Positions 5,372-10,641 of a stretch of DNA of 10,641 nucleotides are shown here, in pieces. The notes under the pieces were generated by a model. It searched no databases, was not told where the DNA came from, and saw only the letters and a list, made by a program, of their open reading frames with translations. This stretch comes from an uncultured Clostridia bacterium. Lineage in GTDB: Bacteria; Bacillota; Clostridia; Oscillospirales; Oscillospiraceae. The position numbers and the translations under genes were made by a program. How positions within the stretch are numbered: position 1 is the first letter of the stretch; every line of letters starts with the position of its first letter. The stretch covers positions 1 through 10,641 of the forward strand of contig CALJDB010000267.1 of the NCBI GenBank assembly GCA_938023775.1. Reading direction: 5' to 3'.

Positions 5372-7816
5372 ATGAAAAAGCTTCGCAAGATCCTGCTGCT
5401 CGTACTGGTCGCGGCGCTTCTGAGCGTCTCGGTACTGGCGGCGACCGGCGTTGTGGACGCCAAGCTCACCTATCGCGACATCAAGATCACGCTCGACGGC
5501 GAGACCGTTGAGCCCAAGGACGCAAACGGCAAGAGCACCGAGCCGTTCATTATGAACGACAGCACCTACCTCCCCGTCCGCGCCCTCGCCGAAGCCCTCG
5601 GCTGCACGGTGCTGTGGGACGACGCGGCGAGCACGGTGCGCATTTACAAGGACACCGTCCCCGCGGACACGGCAATCCGGAGCGTCAAGGCGCTCGGCTT
5701 CGTGGACGTCGACGGACCGAAGGTGAAGGCGATCGCCGTGGAGTATGCCTGTGATCTCAGCGGCGTGAAGGTCGATAAGGACACCTTCGCCATCGAGCTG
5801 AACGACACCTCCGTCGCGGTGAACGCCAAGAGCCGCAACTTCGGCGGCGGCGAGATCGGCGACATCACCCGCGTTTACGTCAACGACAAGCCGGAGGTGA
5901 GCGCCGACGGCGGCAGCGGCAAGGGCAATTACGTCATCCTTGAGGTCTACACCGACTATCAGCACGCCAGCGAACAGACCTTCACGACCAGCATGTGCGT
6001 CGGCGTGAAGCAGCTCGCCGAACTGACCGCCGCGGGGACGAAGATCGCCCCCAGCATGGAGATGACGAAAAACTACGCGATGGTCGAAAGCTACAACGAG
6101 TGGAAAAAGCAGTGGCAGACCAAGAAGGAGGTCAACGACGGCGCTTACGCCATCGAGGGCATCGAGGGCTTCCAGTACTTCTACACCGGCGCGAAGGCGG
6201 AGAAATATCCGACGGACGGCGCGGCGTTCCACGTGGACCACTGCTTCAGCGAACAGACCGGGCTTTATGAGGACATCGACCTCGCCTACGCGCTCTACGT
6301 CCCCGCTGACTGGCACGCGGACGGACGCTACGCTCTCGTGACGCTGGAAAACCCCGCCGCGAACGCCGGGACCCACCCGATGGAGTCCGTGCTCCAGACC
6401 CGCGGTCCCTCCGTTTACAGCTCCGACTGGGCGCAGGACCTCGTGAAGAAGACGCACGGTCTGGACGGTCTCATCGTCGTCGTGCCGACCGTGACCCAGC
6501 GCGTGAACGACAACGGCGGCACGCCCGCGGAGTATGAGGCGGTCGTGCAGCTCTGGGATACGCTGATCGAAAAATACAGCGTGGACCCGAACTATGTCTA
6601 CGGCACCGGCCAGTCCGTCGGCGGCATGATCCTCGCCGAGACGAACCGCAACCGCGACAACTTCTTCGCCGGCATCTGGATGTTCGAGAACCAGTGGGCG
6701 CAGAACTACAACAAGGACGGCGTGTTCGCCCGCGGCATGATGGCTTCCAACTACAAGGAGACCGCCCAGAACACCACACGCCACTATTACCGCATCAACG
6801 ACACCGTCACATGGAACTACCACTACGACAACGACGGGAACAAGTCCTATGACGACCACGACCCGTATAACTACTATTACCTCATCTCCGATGACAATAT
6901 CCTCATCACGAACCGCTCCGCCAACAACCTTTCCGTCAACACTTGGACAGAGCTGAGCTATCTCTACAGCGACCTCACCGGTTACTCCATCCCGCGCTGC
7001 ACCGTGGACGCCAACGCCGAGCTGGAGGCGCAGGACGCGCAGATGCGTGCCTTCCTGAAGGACACCGAAAATCAGCAGGGCATCTACTGGGTGATCTTCC
7101 AGGACGGCTCCAACGGCTATTCTCCGCGCCGCCTCACCGCCGGCTACGAATGGCTGCTGACCCAGAGCCGCAAGACCGAGATGAAGCGCGCAAAGCTCGA
7201 TCTCAACAAGCCCTTCGAGCTCGCCGAGACCCAAATTCAGGACGAGAGCCGCCTCGTGAACGCCTTCGTCGCTCCCGGCACGGAGCAGCCGTTTTACTAC
7301 CTGACCGGCAAAGCCGGCGCGGGCACGCAGTTTTATAACACCTCGTGGCTGAATCTCAGCAAGGTCTGCGACGCCGTCGGCGGCTGGCTGCCGGAGGGCA
7401 TGAGCTGGCAGACCGGCGTCAGCGCCGCGAAGATCACCGGCGTGACGCCCATCGTCGAAAACGGCAAGCTGACCGCCGTCGCCATCGGCTATGACCGGAA
7501 CATGGCGGGTGCGAAGCTCTTCCTTGAGGGCGACGCCGTTGAAAACAGCCGCGGCGTGGCTTACACCGATTACTTTGTGACCCGCAGCAGCTATGCGCTC
7601 TTCGACGGCACGACCGAGCTCGACGCCAAGCTTACGAACGCCTATATCTCCGCTGCCCCGGCGCGCTCCGGTGCAGCCCGCGGGACCGGCTCCGGCAATT
7701 ACGTCATTCTGGAGCTTGAGCCCATCGCCGCCCCCGCCGCCCCCGGCGTCCGCCAGCTCTCCTCCGTCTGGACGGCGACCGCCATCGCGACCCCCGGTGC
7801 GACGATCTACCGCTGA
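5372..7816 (+). CDS. Secreted alpha/beta-hydrolase-like protein with copper-amine-oxidase-N-like domain and duplicated flanking domains
   Basis: An 814-residue exported protein. ATG 5372 follows AAAAGGAG by nine bases and begins a signal peptide (MKKLRK, hydrophobic core 7-22, cleavage likely after VLAA); longer starts would bury it. Residues about 33-93 are a copper amine oxidase N-like domain (STYLPVRALAEALGCTVLWD..TVRIY), common in Firmicutes cell-surface proteins. Residues about 300-600 look like an alpha/beta hydrolase (esterase or prolyl-oligopeptidase type): ALYVPADW, LDGLIVVVPT and the nucleophile elbow GTGQSVGG with Ser415. The end of that domain (FQDGSNGYSPRRLTAGYEWL, 576-595) has no histidine where one is usual, so catalysis is uncertain. 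Domains at about 103-215 and 685-795 resemble each other (AIA/AIG-Y, GNYVILE, GV-K/R-QL) and flank the hydrolase. Substrate unknown. Control by the divergent two-component system is inferred from position. Confidence 0.88.
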   Translation: MKKLRKILLLVLVAALLSVSVLAATGVVDAKLTYRDIKITLDGETVEPKDANGKSTEPFIMNDSTYLPVRALAEALGCTVLWDDAASTVRIYKDTVPADTAIRSVKALGFVDVDGPKVKAIAVEYACDLSGVKVDKDTFAIELNDTSVAVNAKSRNFGGGEIGDITRVYVNDKPEVSADGGSGKGNYVILEVYTDYQHASEQTFTTSMCVGVKQLAELTAAGTKIAPSMEMTKNYAMVESYNEWKKQWQTKKEVNDGAYAIEGIEGFQYFYTGAKAEKYPTDGAAFHVDHCFSEQTGLYEDIDLAYALYVPADWHADGRYALVTLENPAANAGTHPMESVLQTRGPSVYSSDWAQDLVKKTHGLDGLIVVVPTVTQRVNDNGGTPAEYEAVVQLWDTLIEKYSVDPNYVYGTGQSVGGMILAETNRNRDNFFAGIWMFENQWAQNYNKDGVFARGMMASNYKETAQNTTRHYYRINDTVTWNYHYDNDGNKSYDDHDPYNYYYLISDDNILITNRSANNLSVNTWTELSYLYSDLTGYSIPRCTVDANAELEAQDAQMRAFLKDTENQQGIYWVIFQDGSNGYSPRRLTAGYEWLLTQSRKTEMKRAKLDLNKPFELAETQIQDESRLVNAFVAPGTEQPFYYLTGKAGAGTQFYNTSWLNLSKVCDAVGGWLPEGMSWQTGVSAAKITGVTPIVENGKLTAVAIGYDRNMAGAKLFLEGDAVENSRGVAYTDYFVTRSSYALFDGTTELDAKLTNAYISAAPARSGAARGTGSGNYVILELEPIAAPAAPGVRQLSSVWTATAIATPGATIYR

Positions 7817-7846
7817 TTTTCCTCATTCCTTCCTATACCCCAGCGC

Positions 7847-7876
7847 GATCCCCCGGTCCGAACGGACCGGGGGATC
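7847..7876. repeat. 30-bp perfect palindrome behind the secreted hydrolase gene
   Basis: GATCCCCCGGTCCG (7847-7860) and CGGACCGGGGGATC (7863-7876) form 14-bp perfect arms separated by AA. It lies 30 bp after the stop at 7816. Neither side has a T tract, unlike every confident terminator in this window, so it may be a transcript-end stabiliser or a protein site rather than an intrinsic terminator. Confidence 0.8.
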
Positions 7877-7883
7877 ATTGCGA

Positions 7884-8053
7884 TCAACCGAGACCCGCTT
7901 ACGCTTATGCTCTCGGTTGAGAAGGGGAACGCTCCGCTCAGCGCACGCCCCTTCGGGGCGCACGTTCCCTCCGCGCAGAGTATTTTTCGGCACGCACAGA
8001 TCGCGCCGAAAAATAATTAAACTCTATTCGCGATTCGCCGGTGCGCCGGCGAA
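7884..8053. repeat. Cluster of consecutive inverted repeats in a gene-free region
   Basis: No credible gene lies between 7817 and 8255. Besides the palindrome at 7847 and the hairpins at 8072 and 8179, this part holds four more. TCAACCGAGA/TCTCGGTTGA is at 7884-7893/7911-7920. GGGAACG/CGTTCCC at 7925-7931/7963-7969 encloses CGCCCC-TTC-GGGGCG at 7946-7960. TATTTTTCGGC/GCCGAAAAATA is at 7981-7991/8005-8015. TTCGCCGG/CCGGCGAA is at 8034-8041/8046-8053. All arms are perfect. The set looks like a mosaic of intergenic palindromic repeats or a structured RNA; I do not recognise it as a named family. Confidence 0.7.
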
Positions 8054-8071
8054 CTCTGCGAGGCTTTTTCC

Positions 8072-8104
8072 AAATCTCCCCCGCATTCTGCGGGGGAGAT
8101 TTTT
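8072..8104 (+). terminator. Strong intrinsic terminator
   Basis: AAATCTCCCCCGCA (8072-8085) and TGCGGGGGAGATTT (8089-8102) form 14-bp perfect arms around TTC, with the T run extending to 8104. On the minus strand the stem ends in a short T run after a G, so it could act both ways. It is the first good plus-strand terminator after the secreted hydrolase gene, though 255 bp from its stop. Confidence 0.8.
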
Positions 8105-8117
8105 GCGCAAAAGCGTC

Positions 8118-8146
8118 TTGCAAAAGCCCGCGCCGGGTGCTACAAC
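8118..8146 (+). promoter_or_regulatory. Putative promoter upstream of the ATC-hydrolase-family gene
   Basis: TTGCAA (8118-8123) and TACAAC (8141-8146) are 17 bases apart, each matching consensus in four of six positions. A transcript from here would meet the hairpin and T run at 8179-8203 before reaching the gene at 8256. The match is weak and could be chance. Confidence 0.3.
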
Positions 8147-8178
8147 ACGGTCGGAAAACCGCGCTCCGGGGCGCTGTG

Positions 8179-8203
8179 CCGCCTGTTTTTCAGGCGGTCT
8201 TTT
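8179..8203 (+). terminator. Intrinsic terminator or attenuator in the leader of the ATC-hydrolase-family gene
   Basis: CCGCCTG (8179-8185) and CAGGCGG (8191-8197) form 7-bp perfect arms around a TTTTT loop and are followed by TCTTTT. It stands about 50 bp before the ATG at 8256, in the same direction as that gene, so it either ends upstream transcripts or attenuates the gene itself. Confidence 0.6.
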
Positions 8204-8255
8204 CCGGGACGTTGGTTAGATAAAGCTAACTCGGAGCTTGAAAGAGGCTTTTACA

Positions 8256-8870
8256 ATGAAGGAAAGCTATCTGACGCTGGATTTCCGGAAGACCGTCGCG
8301 GAGCGGTTTCCGGCGGAGACGGAGCGGCTGAACGCCGCGTTTGACGCGCGGCTTGGGGCGCTGCGGGCGGAATACGCCGGGGCGGGCAAGGAAAAGCTGA
8401 TGCATCTGGAACGGCAGATCATGCCGGGCATCGCGGCGTATGAGACGCTTCAGACCGTGATGGACAAGGACGAGGCGCTGCGCACAGTCCACGGCTGTGT
8501 GGAGCAGCGGGCGCATGGCGAGAAGAAAAGCTTTGTCCGCCTGCTGCGCATCCCCGGGCTCTACCGCTGCGTGCCCGCGCTCTTCACCAAGGGAATGGAG
8601 ATGTTCTTCGGCGAAAAGGCGGGCTTTGAAAAGCGGGATATCCAAACCACTGGCGGCGTCTGGCGCATCGACATGCTGCGCTGCCCTTACCACGACGCCT
8701 GCGTGAGCCACGGCTGTCCGGAGCTCTGCACCTGCTTCTGCGACAGCGACGACATCACCTATGACGGCATGCACCCCCGCCTCATCTGGCACAGGACCAA
8801 GACGCTCGGCAGGGACAATGACTGCTGCGACTTCTGTCTGAGGCGCAGTGATAAGGAGTATTCGGAATGA
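8256..8870 (+). CDS. ATC-hydrolase-family protein (L-2-amino-thiazoline-4-carboxylic acid hydrolase-like)
   Basis: A 204-residue soluble protein. ATG 8256 follows AAAGAGG by eight bases; an in-frame TTG at 8238 has a poorer ribosome site. The C-terminal half carries the cysteine- and histidine-rich signature of the family: CPYHDACVSHGCPELC (143-158), CFCDSDDITYDG (160-171) and HRTKTLGRDNDCCDF (179-193). The N-terminal half is helical and charged. The founding activity, in Pseudomonas, opens the thiazoline ring of ATC on the route to L-cysteine. Most Firmicutes members are named only by homology, so the reaction here is uncertain. Its TGA overlaps the ATG of the next gene (ATGA), so the two were co-translated. 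The length looks complete for the family. Confidence 0.82.
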   Translation: MKESYLTLDFRKTVAERFPAETERLNAAFDARLGALRAEYAGAGKEKLMHLERQIMPGIAAYETLQTVMDKDEALRTVHGCVEQRAHGEKKSFVRLLRIPGLYRCVPALFTKGMEMFFGEKAGFEKRDIQTTGGVWRIDMLRCPYHDACVSHGCPELCTCFCDSDDITYDGMHPRLIWHRTKTLGRDNDCCDFCLRRSDKEYSE

Positions 8871-9091
8871 CGGAATTTAAAGACATCAGCATTTCGTCCC
8901 GGCTGGACTGGCCGCGCATCACCCACCTGTTCCGCCTTGGGCTCTTCGGCGCACTTCTGACGCTTGTGGGCAACATGATCCTCGCCTGGGGCGTGGAGGA
9001 CACCACGCTGGCGGGGCTGCCGCGGATGCTCTCCGCTTACACCGATGCCTCTGACGCCGGACTGCTCGCCGAACGGAAGACCGCGACCTGA
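8867..9091 (+). pseudogene. Truncated multi-pass membrane protein gene (DUF6796-like N-terminus)
   Basis: The start ATG 8867 overlaps the preceding TGA, with AAGGAG nine bases upstream, so initiation looks intact. Residues 12-60 (SRLDWPRITHLFRLG, then TLVGNMILAWGVEDTTLAG and MLSAYTDASDAG) resemble the N-terminal helix of a conserved multi-pass membrane protein family that I recall as DUF6796; the family name is only moderately certain. After residue about 64 the sequence switches to a short unrelated tail (AERKTAT) and stops at 9089-9091, where about 150 or more residues of membrane protein would be expected. The break lies near 9055-9075. The 40 bp that follow, up to the next fragment, contain no frame I can support. 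Confidence 0.6.
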
Positions 9092-9133
9092 CGCGCTCTT
9101 TTCCCCCCGTGCCGCGCGGAAAAGCGTTGATAG

Positions 9134-9265
9134 ATCGCGGGCGTGCTGGATATCGACAGCGAGCTGGTCCTCGTTTTCAACGACGGGAACCGCCTCCAGT
9201 TCGATTTCAAGTCCAAGGTCGACATCAAGCAGATCTGCACGCTGATCTCCTCGTTCGTCCTGTAA
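9134..9265 (+). pseudogene. Orphan C-terminal fragment of an unrecognised protein
   Basis: A 43-codon frame follows a TAG at 9131-9133 and ends in TAA at 9263-9265. It has no good start or ribosome site; GTG 9143 is possible but unsupported. The translation looks like a true protein end, with alternating beta strand and a terminal helix (VLDIDSELVLVFNDGNRLQF, then VDIKQICTLISSFVL). Its stop lies inside the left arm of the terminator at 9264-9317, as expected for a gene's natural 3' end. It is not the end of the preceding membrane protein in any way I can see. I do not recognise the family. Confidence 0.4.
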
Positions 9266-9317
9266 AACCGAAAAGCGCCGCTCAGGAACGGGTCCCGGAG
9301 CGGCGCTTTTCGGTTTT
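9264..9317. terminator. Bidirectional terminator with 20-bp arms between convergent genes
   Basis: Perfect 20-bp arms at 9264-9283 and 9298-9317 (outer part AAAACCGAAAAG, inner GCGCCGCTC) enclose a 14-base loop. The T run continues to 9318 on the plus strand and matching A residues precede the stem, so it can end transcripts in both directions. The arms overlap the stop codons of both flanking frames (9263-9265 plus, 9317-9319 minus). Confidence 0.92.
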
Positions 9318-9949
9318 TAGTTCGACCATTCGCCGGGGTCGTCCCGGTCCTCGTCGGGCGTCTCTACGATCAGCACCTTTTCCTCGTCCAGAGCAAGCTG
9401 CTTCTCGACTTTGCCGTCCGCGAAGAAAAACGCCCCGCCGCGGCTGAGCGGGTCCTTGGACAGCGGGTTCACCAGCAGCGTCCTCCGGCAGACCGCCGCC
9501 GCCTGCTCTGCGTAAGCGGCGGATTCCTCCCCGTCCAGATCAAAATTCACGTAAACGGGCCATATCAGCAGCCCGTTCGAGTGGAATACCTCCGGATAGA
9601 TCCAGAGATCGCCGCAGAGCGCGACCGCCATCTCCACACCGTGGAACGAAAACGGCGCCGTGTCCGTTCCCTCCCTATAGTGCTCGCCCGCAGTCTCCCA
9701 ATCCCGCCAGTTTTTGCTGATCCGGCGGTAATTATGGACCACCGCGCCGTTTTCGCTTAGCCCCTGCTCCACAGCCAGCCCGATATCCGCGGCATAGTCG
9801 CTCGTCACGGCGGCAAAGCCCTGAAGAAACGCCTCCCCAAAGCACACCAACTCCGCGTCCCCCGACGCCGCAAGAGCCCGCTCGATCTGCGCGAGGTTGA
9901 ACTCCACGTCATTCGCCCGGCATTCATAAGCGGCAAGTCCGATCTTCAC
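9317..9949 (-). CDS. Carbon-nitrogen hydrolase (nitrilase superfamily), probably internally deleted
   Basis: A 210-residue cytoplasmic amidase-like protein. The start is GTG at 9947-9949, supported by GGAGGAAGG directly upstream. The Glu-Lys-Cys catalytic triad of the superfamily is visible: Glu39 in CFGEAFLQGF, Lys79 in HNYRRISK and Cys112 in ALCGDLW. The family normally has about 250-270 residues. Here the segment between DYAADIGLAV (51-60) and ENGAVVHNYRR (66-76) is about 40 residues too short, missing the strand and helix that usually precede the lysine motif, while the frame is kept (junction near 9755-9770). The C-terminus is acidic (TPDEDRDDPGEWSN). The substrate amide or nitrile is unknown. 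The deletion probably destabilises the fold even though the triad remains. Confidence 0.82.
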   Translation of the reverse strand: MKIGLAAYECRANDVEFNLAQIERALAASGDAELVCFGEAFLQGFAAVTSDYAADIGLAVEQGLSENGAVVHNYRRISKNWRDWETAGEHYREGTDTAPFSFHGVEMAVALCGDLWIYPEVFHSNGLLIWPVYVNFDLDGEESAAYAEQAAAVCRRTLLVNPLSKDPLSRGGAFFFADGKVEKQLALDEEKVLIVETPDEDRDDPGEWSN

Positions 9950-9996
9950 AGCCTTCCTCCGATCCGTCCGTCCCGATTTGTCACTGCGGTACTATT

Positions 9997-10641
9997 GATA
10001 TTGAACGGTTGTCCTTTCTTCGTTCTGAGTCCGCGGGTAACAAGCTTCAAAAGCACATAGCAACGCTCGCAAAGCGTGTCCTTGTATTCGCCTTGATCAC
10101 AAAAGCGCTGCGTTACCTAAAGGATTATATATCAAACGCCCTCAAGGTCACCCCTGAGGCGGTCGCTGCGATCGCAAAGTTGAAGGGGGCGCTGCTCACG
10201 CTGGCGCAGCCGATCATCGAGGTTGTCGTCCCGGCGTTAACAACGCTCATCAACATCATTACGACAGTGATCGCGCATATCGCACAGCTTGTCGCGACGC
10301 TATTTGGAACCACTTATGCAGCGGCGAGCAAATCCGCGGAAGAGCTGTATAACGAGCAAAAGGCGCTCAGCGGCGTTGGAGGTGCGGCAAAAAAGGCGGG
10401 AAAGTCCCTCGCAAGCTTCGACGAGATCAACCAGCTCACGGACAACTCCGGGGGCGGAGGCGGAGGGTCAAGCAAGATTGAGCCGGACTTCACGCTTCCG
10501 GAGTTCTCGGAGAAGATGCAGAAGATTGTTCGCTTTGTTGAGGACATCGGGCTCGCACTTTTGGGTTGGAAGTTTTCAAACGCCTTCCTTTCCGGGCTCG
10601 CAGCACTTGCTGGGCTCGAAATCCCGAAAAACGTAAGCATC
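9997..10641 (+). CDS. Phage tail tape measure protein, internal fragment (5' and 3' incomplete)
   Basis: One frame runs from about 9997 to the window edge without a stop or a credible start. The translation shows the membrane-like core of Firmicutes phage tape measure proteins: KLKGALLTLAQPIIEVVVPA, LINIITTVIAHIAQLVATLF, then the linker ALSGVGGAAKKAGKSLASFD with EINQL, and a glycine-rich GGGGGG spacer. In the virion this protein sets tail length and helps DNA entry. The several hundred residues expected before it, and a ribosome site, are missing. Upstream the frame merges into the antisense of the nitrilase-family gene, so the phage part starts abruptly at about 9970-10000. Codon choice differs from the neighbours (more GTT, ATA, TCA, AAA), as expected for prophage DNA. 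Confidence 0.85.

Noticed and set aside
5342-7234. 630-codon open frame on the minus strand opposite the secreted hydrolase gene
   Set aside because: It is valine/alanine-rich with no domain, signal or ribosome site, and it mirrors the GC-rich third positions of the plus-strand gene, which has a signal peptide and recognisable domains.
7847-7876. Calling the 30-bp palindrome an intrinsic terminator
   Set aside because: No T tract on either side, while all confident terminators in the window have one.
7847-8203. CRISPR array or transposon
   Set aside because: The hairpins differ from each other in sequence and spacing, there are no regular direct repeats, and no shared terminal inverted repeats or transposase were seen.
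8226-8792. 188-codon minus-strand frame opposite the ATC-hydrolase-family gene
   Set aside because: Antisense shadow; the plus strand has the conserved Cys/His motifs and a ribosome site.
9109-9447. 112-codon plus-strand frame spanning the terminator
   Set aside because: It runs through a 20-bp terminator stem and antisense to the nitrilase-family gene; arginine/proline-rich with no motif.

Overview
The window is GC-rich bacterial DNA. It has AGGAGG-type ribosome sites, short intergenic gaps and strong intrinsic terminators. Gene content includes a CitMHS-type carrier, a clostridial PAS/AAA+ regulator, a PhoB-type two-component pair, a secreted protein with a copper-amine-oxidase-N-like domain, an ATC-hydrolase-family protein and a Firmicutes-type phage tape measure. 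Together these point to an anaerobic Clostridia, most likely a GC-rich gut Oscillospirales relative. That assignment is inferred from gene style, not from a marker gene. No rRNA, tRNA, CRISPR array or insertion sequence was found.

Layout. (1) 1-1802, minus strand: a PAS-AAA+-HTH enhancer-binding regulator with its own promoter lies upstream of the 5' end of a CitMHS-type transporter that runs off the window. Two 16-bp palindromes 21 bp apart sit between them and are the probable binding sites of the regulator. (2) 1838-1970: the terminator and last 33 codons of a minus-strand gene whose body is missing. (3) 2006-3202, plus strand: one open frame made of two non-adjacent pieces of a MatC-like carrier joined to the C-terminal part of a DAPG/phloretin-hydrolase-like protein. 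(4) 3242-5212, minus strand: a complete histidine kinase/response regulator operon. Divergent from it, at 5372-7816, is a secreted 814-residue alpha/beta-hydrolase-like protein. The intergenic gap they share suggests the pair may control the secreted protein. (5) 7817-8255: about 440 bp without a gene, packed with consecutive inverted repeats. (6) 8256-9265, plus strand: an ATC-hydrolase-family gene, translationally coupled to a truncated membrane-protein gene, then an orphan C-terminal piece. (7) 9317-9949, minus strand: a carbon-nitrogen hydrolase that keeps its catalytic triad but appears to lack about 40 residues in the middle. (8) About 9997 to the end, plus strand: the inside of a phage tail tape measure protein with no start.

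The most striking feature of the window is the number of apparent deletion junctions: near 1980, 2370, 2690, 9055-9130, 9760 and 9985. Three of them keep the reading frame. Either this locus has been heavily eroded by deletions, or the contig is partly a chimeric assembly. Read mapping would separate the two.

The best-supported regulatory story is the regulator, palindrome pair and transporter set at 1-1802. There the regulator carries GAFPGA in place of the sigma-54-contacting GAFTGA loop, and the target leader contains no GG-N10-GC promoter.
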